Shown in pieces: positions 34,168 through 47,373 of a stretch of DNA of 64,000 bases (positions within the stretch are counted from its first letter, which is position 1; every line of letters begins with the position of its first letter). Source of the DNA: Coprinus comatus. Taxonomy: Eukaryota; Basidiomycota; Agaricomycetes; Agaricales; Agaricaceae. The notes beneath the pieces are model-generated. The model saw nothing but the letters and a program-made list of their open reading frames with translations. It was not told the DNA's origin and made no database searches. The stretch is from contig JAWPGT010000036.1 in NCBI GenBank assembly GCA_034638255.1, positions 62,001 to 126,000 of the forward strand. The letters run 5' to 3'. The position numbers were made by a program, and so were the translations under genes.

Positions 34168-34209
34168 CTATAAAAAAGATTTTTCCCTTGATTTTTGTGT
34201 ACAGTATTA

Positions 34210-34990
34210 GTATATCACCGGTCCTTGGGCCATCACCTTTCCTTGGGTCAAATGACCGTTTCTCGTTCAATTCTTAAGATAAAATTCTGTAAAATTCTGT
34301 TTAAGCTACCATCACTGCTATGCATCTATCCTAATTAAAAATTTTCTTGGTGTCCATTCGTTCTTTTTTAATCCTCAAATAACTACCAAAAACGGATATG
34401 ACGCAATTTGCTAGCCCTATTATGGACCAAACATTAACAAATTTATTTTGGAGAAAATGTGAAAAATATCTATTGGCATATAGAATCCTCTGACATCTGT
34501 TGTTTGGTTAGTAACTCCTCTTTGAAAAATGAGACTCTCAAGGAGTTTGAGAATGGGGGGATGCACATCAACAATAATTGTCACATTACCATATATGTAC
34601 AGTTGATCAGATCTGCGGTTGGAGAATAGAGAGCCTGTTAGGTAGGAGAAACCCACAAAAGACCTATTATCAATTGCGAAACACATCCCAAAGCCTACGA
34701 TGCCAGAAATAAGCCAAGAAGCCAACATTACAAGCTCAGATCTAAGTTCTGTCGAGGATGATTAGATATGGAGGTGTGACGTGACGTGTCCCAAGGACCG
34801 GGTTTGGCCTGATAATGGCTCGAAAGATTCATTTCTACACATCCCACTTTTGCATTTCTCTGTCTGAAATTAATATTTGGTATAGAGATAGTGTATATAC
34901 AGTGAAAGAAAAAGAATGGATTTGAATAAATCAAAACTGAAACGGAAAAATGAGGAATGAATTTCAGTGGCCCAAGGACCGGTGATATAC
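34210..34990. mobile_element. MITE-like element with perfect 23-bp TIRs
   Basis: GTATATCACCGGTCCTTGGG... at 34210-34232 is exactly inverted at 34968-34990 (ends ...GACCGGTGATATAC). Beyond these a weaker match continues (gtgtacag-ttag outside left, ttgtacac outside right). Inside, no transposase; a minus-strand frame at 34420-34728 is hydrophobic in part but unsupported. TA-rich ends are compatible with a TA target site, so a Tc1/mariner-like class is possible; not decided. Confidence 0.7.
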
Positions 34991-35071
34991 TTGTACACGA
35001 TACGAAACTAAGGGGAAATTAATTCGAAGGTTAAGAATAGATTGATGGCCCGCACTCTGGTTCATTATGCA

Positions 35072-35395
35072 TTAACTCTCATCATTATGCGCTAGTCTCG
35101 GCATTACTAAACTCACTGGACCGGAATTTGATACACGCGTTCCTATGAACGATCGTGCTCAAATGCCCAAGGCTCTTAAAGCTAAAGACCATACGGCACT
35201 CAAATCATTGTTTGAGGAAGCATTCAAAATGGAGAATTGGTCTTTGGAATGTAAAGAGCAGGATCAAGTTGATTGAAAGAAGTTGGAAAGTTCATGTTCT
35301 GGTGAGAAGTTAGAACTACCTGAAGGTTGAGGTGGAAAGAGATGTTGTAGGCTGAAGTGAATCTGATGGAAGAGATCAATATGATTCGGAGAGAA
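35072..35395 (+). pseudogene. FunK1 fragment E (3' end only)
   Basis: Matches the last part of copies A and C: gcattactaaactcactgga, caaatcattgtttgaggaag and ggagaattggtctttggaat, i.e. the GITKHTGPEFDT to FEEAFKMENWSLE segment, plus the shared 3' flank gagaagttagaactacctga. All upstream coding sequence is missing and the flanks beyond 35405 match 27037-27072, so it looks like a deletion derivative of a segment such as 24018-27072. Confidence 0.75.
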
Positions 35396-36028
35396 ATGGC
35401 GTACATACTGTGTTTATGACATTCGGATGCTACTTACAAAGTCTGGGCATGTACATAGTTTAATGAAATTTAATTATCGCAGCTTTTTTTGGCGCCAATC
35501 ACTTTTTTTGCATGATTCCCTGTCATTCCGGGAAAATTTACCGGCAACCGCCACAAGGAAAAGCCCAATAATGAGAAAGTCGGGAGGAATTTTTGTTGAC
35601 AAAATATGTGTATTTGTAATTGAGACGACTTTGGAAGGTCATAGGAAATGTTGAGCAAAATGGAAAATTTTCAAGTTGACAGTTGAGCCAAATCTAAGAA
35701 TGAAACGCGAGACGTGCAGCGGGGGGTATGTAGAGCATTTTTATCCACATGGTAGTAGGAGTGGGTATAGTAAGGAGTAGATATGGAGCTTAAAAATGTG
35801 TGGCAATGTTCTGATAAGTAGATACTAGATGATACTCATGCTTTACAGATGGCGAGACCGACAATTATACTGGCTTTTGATGTGCGTCTAGAACGTGCCA
35901 TATGATTAAAAGATGGGAATACGACCAAACAAGTCAACCTGCAGAGACTTATGGCCAAGATACTTGGAAATGCCGAATATATAAGTATGAGTTCAGGCGA
36001 ATTATACTGCGGCACAGGAAATAGTCTA
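35396..36028. other. Spacer, no gene seen
   Basis: Holds the 35410-35453 block shared with 27037-27072, then about 570 bp without a supported frame. The right end should contain the 3' UTR of the minus-strand 2OG gene. Confidence 0.4.
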
Positions 36029-37519
36029 TTAGTTATTACTAAGGTCGACGACAAGGCATATCTTGTAATACAACTTGCCCAGAGATCCTTCATTTCCATA
36101 CTGTATGTAGTCCGTTTCTCCACTACCTTTTGATACCTTGGGGTTAACAACCCAAGTCAGGTCCATTGTTAAATTCCTGTACATCTCAATCTCCTCCTCA
36201 TTGTTATTAACTTCGTCATGATAAAACCCTGGTGCCCTACGATCATCCATCCACACGATGCACGGCTTCGTTCTTTCACTTTCCGTCACGCACAGTGAAA
36301 GCAGATCATCATAATCCTCCCTTTCATATTGACCAAGATCGATCCGCTCTGGTGTAACAATATGATAAAAAAGGTCGGCGTAATTGTCCTCCTCGTAAGT
36401 GAAATTGGTAGTTACACCCAACCCATATTTCGTACAGATACGAGCGATGGTTGCGTCAATTCCTTTCAAGTATGAAAGATTGCGAGAAATACCTTCCTTT
36501 TCCTCATTCCAGTCTTTCTCTTTGAAATCCTCATCTGCTACGTCAGACGAACTTGAAGTTCTGGGATAAGAGTGTTGAAGACCAAATCCAAGACGTTGAT
36601 GAGTTTTTCTGAACGAAGGATCTTCCAAACAACGCTTGAGTGCGATCTCAAAGGGATGTTCAACGTCTACTGATGTAGGTGCCAAAGGTTTCGGGATGGC
36701 TTTTGATTCGTCAAAGTGGAGGTTATATGTAATAGAAACTCGATGACCCTCTGATACTTTAAGGACTTCGTGTTCAACGTCACTGAAGAAGGCAATATAT
36801 GCGATGGAGAATTGATTGGCGTCCGCGAGGAGAGTATTGGAGTCGAAACGGAGTTCTTTGGATTCATGACGAAGAACGAGTTCTCCACCCTTGTGATTGC
36901 CAATCGGAAGAATGATCACAAGAGAACCGAACATGTTCTCTGCCCGAGGAGTATCGACGTGCGACTTGAAGAATGATCCTTCCCCTACATATCAAGAAAA
37001 TATAACTAAGCCTACGACGATCGTTATGTCAGTTGAAATGCATACCATAAACATTGAGCTTGTAAGGCTCAAATAGTATACCATGTTGAAGACCGCCGAA
37101 AGGAAATAGCCCACTAACCAACTTGCTAATGAGATGAGGGTGTGATTCAGGATGGAAAGGCCATGAAAAGTCTCCATGATCCATCTTTCCTGCTTTCCGG
37201 TACCTCTCATCCAAAACGTCTTCATTGTTTCTGCCAAAAGTGGCAGGAAGACACGCCTTGGTCAGATCTTCAACATCAGTAGAATCAGCTTTTCCGGTCC
37301 CTAGTTCGATGCGACTGTTACCAAAAACGGTTAGCATACATCAGTTCAAACTATTCAATTGAACACGTACTTGTATGAACCATCCAGACGTTTGTAGAAG
37401 AGAAACCGTTCGGCGTCTACAAGTGTATCTACGCCACTCATCCAAGGCTGTTGCAGGGTATCCTGTGATATCATGGACTGTCGAAGAAGGGAAATGGGAT
37501 CGGTAGCTGCGCTAGTCAT
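36029..37519 (-). CDS. 2OG-Fe(II) dioxygenase family protein, intact
   Basis: Three exons: 37371-37519 (149 nt), 37046-37314 (269 nt) and 36029-36984 (956 nt); total 1374 nt, 457 residues, no damage. It starts MTSAATDPISLLRQSM, then CLPATFGRNNEDVLDERYRK, DFSWPFHPESHPHLISKLVS and EPYKLNVYG. The double-stranded beta-helix core shows FFKSHVDTPRAENMFGSLVI (His and Asp iron ligands), ILPIGNHKGGELVLRHESKE, YIAFFSDVEHEVLKV (distal His) and GHRVSITYNLHF (Arg for 2-oxoglutarate). A region of about 200 residues follows (LKGIDATIARICTKYGLGV, MDLTWVVNPKVS, LGKLYYKICLVVDL). Members of this fungal group resemble prolyl 4-hydroxylase catalytic domains; whether the substrate is a protein is unknown. No signal peptide, so cytosolic or nuclear. 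It is the reference intact member in this window. Confidence 0.87.
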
Positions 37520-38224
37520 GGTCGAGATGAAGAAAACGCTGAGGAAAACGTCCAGTGGCCTCTACAATAATCCAAGTATATAAGCAAGTTATCGATGTAA
37601 CAGTAATAAATAAATTGGGGGAAAGGCTGACTCAGCGACTCCAAGTTCAATTACGTTCAGCATTCCATGACTCATGCATATGTTTTGGTTGGGTATTTCC
37701 AAAATAAAAAGGCGTGGCAAGGGTCAGATCTGACTCATTCAAACTTGGTTCAACATGTATAACCAACTTAAAACGATAACCTGATTTTACGTGTGCATGC
37801 ATAAAGTACGCGAATACTCAACCTTACATCTTTTTTTTTTGCAAGTGCCAGTGAAGTAATCAGCACTGTGGCAACTCTGATAACGTTACGTTCAAAACGG
37901 GCCGGTAATTATATCCTCGTTGTGACTCGAGTGCCGGAACCTCCCAGAACCATCATAACTTAATACATCGAGGGTTAGTCCAACACCTTCCATTTCTTAG
38001 TGCATCTGTCGCAACCTCTTCCACCCCGACATTCAAATCCTCAAAGTTTCGACAGCCTTAACAAGGAGACTCTGAGGTTTCGCAGAGTCGTACCTGTCAC
38101 ATAATCACATTCATAGGCACTCAATCATCCTCACCCGTCATGTTTACAACGTGTGTTCTCTCACTATCCCTTTTCCCTTTTCATGTACCTCTGACAAGGA
38201 GTACTATGTGTACCTAGCTGCTAC
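37520..38224. other. Divergent intergenic region
   Basis: About 700 bp between the start of the minus-strand 2OG gene and the plus-strand F-box gene; contains an (T)9 run near 37831 and two pyrimidine-rich stretches before 38180. Promoters for both genes and the unresolved first exon of the F-box gene are expected here. Confidence 0.4.
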
Positions 38225-39625
38225 ATAGATTCTCTTGCAGATGAACTACTAGAAGAAATATTCCTTATATCCTTGGCCCAGTCAATGACCATATGGAAAC
38301 GCAAAACCGAAGAAAACATGATCTCCCTCTGCGAGGATCGAGGAAATTTATGTCTCGTAGCATACCGATGGAACTCCATTATAATCCTTAGCCCAAGATT
38401 ATGGTCAGATGTACTCATTTCATACGAAGTCTGCCCAAACCCTTGCTCTAAATTCCTAAAAACCTGGTTCAAAAGATCGTCTGATGCATTATTAAATATC
38501 ACTCTCAACCTTAACAACAGAGACATAAAGGCATTTCAAGAATACCTTTGGTATTTCGATCTAATTAAAATCAACATCTCTCGCATTCGGAAGTTATCGA
38601 TTTATACAGTGAATGCATATCACTGTGTAGCATCAATACCATTTCATTTGGCGGTTAAATTGGAATGTTTGGAGGTCAATCGTGCGAACAAGGAGTGGGA
38701 TGATCGTGATATGCAATGTACCAGGGATATCTCTATCGCTGTGGCAGTTGCGCCTACGTTGACTGACCTTAGTTGGGCACCTTATAACAATCTCATCGCA
38801 TCCAACTTCCTTTCAACTAAATTTCCTTTCCAACGTCTCACCAACATCAATCTACGGACTCATACCATCTCTTTGAATAACTTTATTCGAATTCTCCGAA
38901 ATTGTACTCAAGCTAAAGAAGTGGCATTTTACGTCCAAAAGGACTGGGATACGGATGATGAAATTGGAACTAGGAACGATAACACTAACAATACAAACCA
39001 CAACGTCAGAGTCAACCGCTGTTTGCATGATAAAATCCAAAATCACACCATTCATCTTCCTAACCTCCAACATCTTCTTCTCTATCTCTCCAAATCAAAT
39101 TATCAAATTCTTTCAATGTTGGACGTACCAAATCTTAAAATGTTAGCTCTATCATGCGACCGCCCTATTGGCACACCAGCACAGAATTCAGCTTCAACGT
39201 CAACTTTGTCCCAATCAATGATTCAGTGTCCATCTATCGCCATCTCAAATTTCATTTCTTCATCAAAACATTCCCTTCAATTCTTTCACATTGTACATTA
39301 CGGTCGTAATTTCCTCTTGAATCTATTATCAAACGATAACATTATAGATATTCCTACCGTACAAATCCAAGTTTCCTGTCCTTTTAAAGACGTTGAAGAA
39401 ATTCGTGAAACCATCATAAACGTTTATCCGATTTATAAACAATTTGAAGAAGAATTGATAATATCAAAGGCGTTTGTTTTTGGAAGGGGACCTACTCTAC
39501 GTGTAGGTTGGTTAGATGAAGATGTAGAAATGATAATGGATCCAGAATCAATCTGGCGTCGTTTGGTCAAACCTCATATGTCAATCAATTGGAGAAGTGC
39601 TTGCACGGCTGTGTCCTCAGTATAA
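38225..39625 (+). CDS. F-box-type protein, 5' end unresolved
   Basis: One long exon to TAA at 39623-39625. The F-box signature is at its start: DSLADELLEEIFLISL followed by NLCLVAYRWNSIIILSPRLW (compare the usual LP-ELL-IF...C-VCR-W--I-L--P-LW). The remaining 380 residues have loosely spaced leucine-rich strands (LPNLQHLLLYLSK, VPNLKMLALSC), as in basidiomycete SCF substrate receptors. The frame has no ATG before DSLAD and the first in-frame ATG lies inside the F-box (38285), so a short upstream exon ending at a catag or tgcag acceptor near 38228-38240 is likely; I could not place it. Otherwise intact. Confidence 0.72.
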   Translation: MDSLADELLEEIFLISLAQSMTIWKRKTEENMISLCEDRGNLCLVAYRWNSIIILSPRLWSDVLISYEVCPNPCSKFLKTWFKRSSDALLNITLNLNNRDIKAFQEYLWYFDLIKINISRIRKLSIYTVNAYHCVASIPFHLAVKLECLEVNRANKEWDDRDMQCTRDISIAVAVAPTLTDLSWAPYNNLIASNFLSTKFPFQRLTNINLRTHTISLNNFIRILRNCTQAKEVAFYVQKDWDTDDEIGTRNDNTNNTNHNVRVNRCLHDKIQNHTIHLPNLQHLLLYLSKSNYQILSMLDVPNLKMLALSCDRPIGTPAQNSASTSTLSQSMIQCPSIAISNFISSSKHSLQFFHIVHYGRNFLLNLLSNDNIIDIPTVQIQVSCPFKDVEEIRETIINVYPIYKQFEEELIISKAFVFGRGPTLRVGWLDEDVEMIMDPESIWRRLVKPHMSINWRSACTAVSSV

Positions 39626-40376
39626 AAGTCAAGTATATTAGTATCTCTGATCGGAACGGAGTACAATTTTTGGACATAGTAGTATAAGGTAGAGATTCAA
39701 GTTGATATTTGTGTAATGGAATTACCATACCGATGCCAGATCACCGATATCAGTATCTAATAGAACCTTGTCTATACCAACGACGAGAAACAATACCTTA
39801 GACACGCCAGAAGATACACTGAAGTCGTATTTCTGAGAACGTAGAAATACAGGAACAAGGTACTCTAAACTATATATCCGAGAGCATAATAATCTGATTA
39901 TAGCTACTTCGTCATGCTTGTCATCCACGTCATACTTTACCATATCTAAACACTTAATTATATTTTTCCTCTTGATTTTAGACCCGTAAAATTTAAAATT
40001 TAGAGGATCATCGTATCACTGAAATCTACAAAAAATATAACGTCTATTTATCTATTTTTTCTTAACATTAGAATACGTATGTACAATCAGATATAAAAAA
40101 AAGGTCTCTGAATATATTAATTTGAACAAACCCAAACCCACAAAAACCTCGACTTATCTACACCAAAAAAAAAGACAATACTTACACAAAAAAGAAAATA
40201 AATCAAATGTCCACTTGTTACCCGTTAGTGTGGTATATACCTTATACCTCATCTTGTTTTCACACAAGACTTATCCACGCCTTCATAACAAAAAGTTCCC
40301 CAAAACCACTCTTCTAATCCAATACCACAAAACCCTTCTTCCATCCAACTCTCGAACTCTCAAATCCAAACCTTCG
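39626..40376. other. Convergent intergenic region
   Basis: 750 bp between the F-box gene and the 3' end of ERT1. AT-rich with A-runs near 40098 and 40165; no gene seen. The last part is probably the ERT1 3' UTR. Confidence 0.4.
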
Positions 40377-42463
40377 TCAACATCTAATAAAATTACCAAC
40401 AATCATACTAGGAATACCCCACTTATCCCTCCTAATAGTAAACGAAAAACAACAATTAATAAATCCTTCTTCCATTGGTGATTCATCCTTTTTAACAACA
40501 ACATTCCCATTTTCATCTTTCGTAGGTGAATTTCCAACCGTTGATGCTGCCGCCGCTGCTGCTGCTGGATTTGGGTTTAAAACAGGTTTATATCGTAAGA
40601 CACATGATGTCAAAACTGCTTTTTGACTTGAATCAAAGGCGACGTGGCCGTATTTCTAGAGGGGGGAAAAGAAAAGAAAAAAAGAAAAAGGAAGAAGAAA
40701 AGAGAATTAATTTGAGTAAAAAGGACGCACAGATGTTCGTGAATGAAACATTGAATAATAAAAACTCACCTCCCAATAATTCACAGCTGATTCCTCTGCC
40801 ATGAGTTCATAAATACATAGCCGACCCTATAATGTAAAAAACCAAATGATGTGAAAATACTAATCAGCTCTACGCTGATTAAGGATAGGGGAGAAAAAAA
40901 AAACTGACATCGCGCATCATGTACCCATCGACGGCCACCAATTCACAAAACTCTCTATTCCCTTTATATATCTCCCCAGTTCTCCGCCATAAGCACGCAG
41001 GTACACCCATAGCGGAAAATACACGATCATAATCCAGGAGCATACGTTCAAAGGCTTCTTCAATAAAGACCAAATCCTAAAGGCGTGACGAGAAGAAAAT
41101 TAATCGCTTGGGGTGAAATGGTGTGAGAGATACTTACCAAGTCACGTAATGACTGAGCAATGGCCTAGAGTAAATTGTCAAGTTATTTTTTCCATCATGA
41201 AAACTGCCCAGCATCGACTAACCCTGAACTTTGGTCTCAGTACCGATAGCGGTTGAAGAATCTGCTGTTTCGAGTCTTGTGAAACACTTTACACAGTAAC
41301 GAAGATCAGCATACGTGCATAGTCACTGAGAAAGAAAGAAAAACTTACTTTCGGTCCATCCATCTCGACAACCTCGCATACCCTTTCACATAATTATAAG
41401 GTTTCAATAATCCAGCCTCATATTTACTCCGAATGACCCTATTCAACCTTTCATCGCGAGAACCAGGTTCCTGATCGGCAGCCGTAAGCAAGAACTTTTC
41501 AGTTTTCGTTGCAGAAGGAAGGATGGCCTCTGTAGACGATGATTTGTCTGATCCATTGGCATCAATAGAAGTGATAGCTGAGGCCAGAGTAACAGTATTC
41601 GCACTCGTTGTTGTGTCTGCGGATAGTACTGGGGTGGAGGTGGTGGTTGTGGTTGTGGTACCCGTTGTGGTAGCAGCAGTGATAGCAGAGGCAGAGGTTG
41701 CATTAGATCCAAAAGATGTAGATGACATTAGGGCTGGAGCAACTGTTGTTGGAGGGGTAAAGAACGATCCATCGTCCAATGTTTCCAAAAAGTCCCTATA
41801 TTTTATGGCAGTTTTAAACACCAAGGGGTTCATAGGAAGGAGAAGAGGAAAAGACGTACGTGAGCACTGAGAATTCATTACCCAACGTCTCTGACTGATA
41901 CAAGAAATTGGACTGAGGAACTGGTAAAGGCCAGCTAGTCGCAGCGGCGGGTGACCCTTGGTAAACAGGTACTATAAAAACATTAAAGAAAAGGAAAAGA
42001 AAAGTGAACTCTGGGTACCCACCAGGTGCAAATGTTCTAGCCAACTCTGGAGTAGCGGAACTTGTAGGTGCAGAAGGTGGCTTATCCGAGGGTTTCGGTC
42101 TTCTTTCATCATGACACAAATGTCCAATCTCCCGTTTGATGCTAGCGGTGGCAAAATTAGTAATTTAATAAAAAGAATAAAGAATACTTACCAACGCTGA
42201 CATGGTCTCCCTTCGTCGCATGTCATATGGCTTCTTCTACAATACAAGCAAGCATGATTCACTTTCCTCCTCTTCGTCGTCTTCTTTTTCTTTCCAGCGT
42301 CGTCATCATTCGACGATCCAGTAAGATTACCAGCTGTGCTCGAACTGGCAGCAAGGTCAGCGCCAGTCTTTGCTCTCGTATTCGCAGACGCTGTCGAAGT
42401 GGAGGATCCAGCCGCCGAAGTCGAAGCCTGCGTTGAGTCGTAAGTTATTGAGAATGTCGACAT
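40377..42463 (-). CDS. ERT1: Zn2Cys6 activator of gluconeogenesis, ERT1/RDS2 family
   Basis: A gene of about ten exons on the minus strand from ATG at 42461-42463 to the stop at 40377. The zinc cluster KRRKVNHACLYCRRSHMTCD and GRPCQRC (split by an intron after the penultimate codon) continues as IKREIGHLCHDERRPK, the hallmark of the Ert1/Rds2 subgroup. After a Ser/Thr-rich tract come DERLNRVIRSKYEAGLLKPY, DLVFIEEAFERMLLDYDRVF, GVPACLWRRTGEIYKGNREF (PAS-like sensor), GRLCIYELMAEESAVNYWE, KAVLTSCVLRYKPV and the conserved end GFINCCFSFTIRRDKWGIPS, MIVGNFIRC. Introns are 50-95 nt, one with a gtcagt donor. In yeast Rds2/Ert1 and Aspergillus AcuK/M activate PEP carboxykinase and fructose-bisphosphatase genes on non-fermentable carbon. 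Nuclear. A repetitive Thr tract (TTTGTTTTTTTST) varies in length in such genes. Intact. Confidence 0.9.
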
Positions 42464-42721
42464 TGTGGACTTTGCAGGCTTCGTTTTTGTGGGCTTGACA
42501 AGCGACCGAGCAAACCGATGGGAGAGTCTGTCAGGCGTTGTCGTTGTGGTTGATGGCGAGGAAGGACAACAAACAAATCGAAATTCGAACGCTTATTTCG
42601 CAGGGACAGGGAAACCAGGACCCCTGATACCTTCTCATTCCTAGCTATACGCTACACCTCATTCCATTCAATTATAAACTTACCATTGTAAGCCAAACAT
42701 ATCGGTTACATACATTTATGT
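42464..42721. promoter_or_regulatory. ERT1 upstream region
   Basis: About 260 bp between ERT1 and the remnant to its right; expected promoter, no motif identified. Confidence 0.35.
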
Positions 42722-43800
42722 GAACATCTGGATCGGTCCATAAAGTGTCTGGCTACCTCTCAGCGTGGTCCATCCCACAATCCCGGCTTTTTATTCAGAG
42801 GATCCCAATGCTTCGCCTCCAATTCTTCAAGTTTCCGTTTACAAACACCTTCCCTGCTAAGCCTCTTATTATATTGTTGAGCACCCAAAGACAGTCCCTC
42901 CCAAGATGTTTTCTCAAAACATCAATAAGCCAATATCGCATTTTGAGTTTTAATCAAAGCCTTCCTCTGTATACGTTCATCAATTTCCTAATCAGCTGCC
43001 TCAGGATGACCTTGAGGATGCCCCCATATAAGACTTTTGTCTTCGACGTCTGTCTCAGGAAGCTAACGATAGGCAAAGATTTTCCTTTAGTTCTTGAATC
43101 AAGTCATCAAGAGGTCTTTTTGTAACATTTACATCCCAACGAGTGCAGAAATGCATGATCCACAAATATTTCACAGCCCATGTCAAGATTCCCCTTTAAT
43201 CTGAGGCCTACTATACCCATCATAATGCTGCATATAATACTCCACATTTTCCAGTTGATTATGGTAGATATATCGAAGGGCAAGCCACGTCTCGATCATC
43301 TATACCTTCACATCACATGCGCAAATGGGTATGCATATGGAGGATCAGCTTCTATTGGCCCCAGATCGTCATTGAATGGGTCTAATGCCTCGCACTTGAT
43401 TCCAGATTTTTGTAAGGATGTGATGCAATGATTCCATACGTGACCACTATTAGTAATGTTGGCTTAAAAATCAAAAAACGAACGTGACTTTGGGTTGAAA
43501 AATGAACCCTATCTTGGATATACTAGCAACTACCGAACTGAAGAATTGAGGAGACTCTACCTCTACCATGAACTGTTCTCGCAGTCTTTCAGTTTCCCTC
43601 AACTTTAACTGTGGTTGTGACAAGAATTTGTCCAAGAATTTCATGACTGGAATGGATCCTATACATTGACATTCTAAAGCCAACTTGCGAATAAGGGATT
43701 GGTTATATGGAAGGTTTATTCCAACAGACCGAGAAGACGTCCCATTGTGCTTTAGTGATGGTTTTGGTAGGATCCATCGTGTTAGGAAGGATTCAAGGAG
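42722..43800 (-). pseudogene. Decayed gene of unknown family
   Basis: Several minus-strand stretches have coding character but are separated by stops and shifts: an N-terminal part (43471-43809) with IRKLALECQCIGSIPVMKFL and LKLRETERLREQFMVEVESP; then GHVWNHCITSLQKSGIKCEA and LDPFNDDLGPIEADPPYAYP (43330-43440); then EIDERIQRKALIKTQNAILA, a TGA, CFEKTSWEGLSLGAQQYNKR and LEELEAKHWDPLNKKPGLWD (42760-42990). At least two internal stops (TAG, TGA) sit inside otherwise good frame. I do not recognise the family. Confidence 0.5.
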
Positions 43801-44104
43801 ATTAAACAAATTAAATACTCGTAGCTTATAGGGTCCCTAGGGGAAACTTAAGACCGCCAGGACTCAATACCAACGCACTTGTCTGCAAGCAGCAATATAT
43901 AATAATGCAAACAACAACTTAATGCCAATGCGATTATAAGTACATCAAAGACAACTCGTAAAGAATACATCAAATCATTATTACTATGGGAATCAGTCGA
44001 GGTATATATAAACAATGAGATTTGCCTGGTTTTCCACACGTAGAGTAATAGTCTATTGAAGAAATTGAAGAGATTCTGGAGTGGAAGGAAAACACTCATT
44101 TCAT
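43801..44104. other. Intergenic region, GH1 3' flank
   Basis: About 300 bp without a gene; the right part should be the 3' UTR of the beta-glucosidase gene. Confidence 0.4.
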
Positions 44105-46825
<2,721 letters not shown>

Positions 46826-47373
46826 TACTGCGGGCGAGAAAAAAAAACGGAGAGGCAGCGAAAGTTAGCAAGAAAATTACCAAACACCAAGGGCTCCCTT
46901 TAAACCAAAGACAATCCCCCGATAACACTCAGTTCCTAGCAATAACATTTGCCTCTGCTCCGAAGTTACTCCGCCGGTTCAAAAAAGCTTCAACTAGTCG
47001 TCTTCCTCCATCCGGTTTCCACCCATCAACTAATGATTCCATCGCTCAAGCTCCCGAATTAAGTAAAGAGAGTTACTCCGTGCGCACAAAAAAAGAACCT
47101 CCTAAATGACAAATCATCACAGCAAAAGTTGCAATGACAGCTCTGTGTAATTGGGGACGAAGTGCGTGCAATCCCATCAATGCATCACCGGCACCGGAAT
47201 TATGTCGGAGGAATGCACGTGATGTTTGGAAGCTGTTCCCCGGGCCCCTATTCTTCTATGATCTCATTCGTCCTGGCCATGCGGGTTCTAGAGTCCACCA
47301 GTTGGCACCAGTTGGCTTTGGTTTGAGCCGAGATTCGGAAATATATTGTATTTTTATCTCTTTCTTCTAAACC
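46826..47373. promoter_or_regulatory. Divergent promoter region GH1 / oxidoreductase
   Basis: About 550 bp separate the divergent start codons of the beta-glucosidase and the Gfo/Idh/MocA gene. No TATA box or repeated motif is evident. A frame at 47134-47370 is unsupported. Confidence 0.4.

Noticed and set aside
34420..34728. Minus-strand open frame with hydrophobic N-terminus inside the MITE
   Set aside because: It lies within a non-autonomous element, has no family motif and no promoter; open by chance is more likely.
41443..41870. Long open frames on both strands inside ERT1
   Set aside because: Caused by the Thr/Ser-rich repeat tract of the ERT1 coding exon; the ERT1 frame alone matches the family.
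43471..43809. Separate intact gene from the 112-codon frame
   Set aside because: Its continuation into the next segment is out of frame and interrupted by stops, so it is treated as part of a decayed gene.
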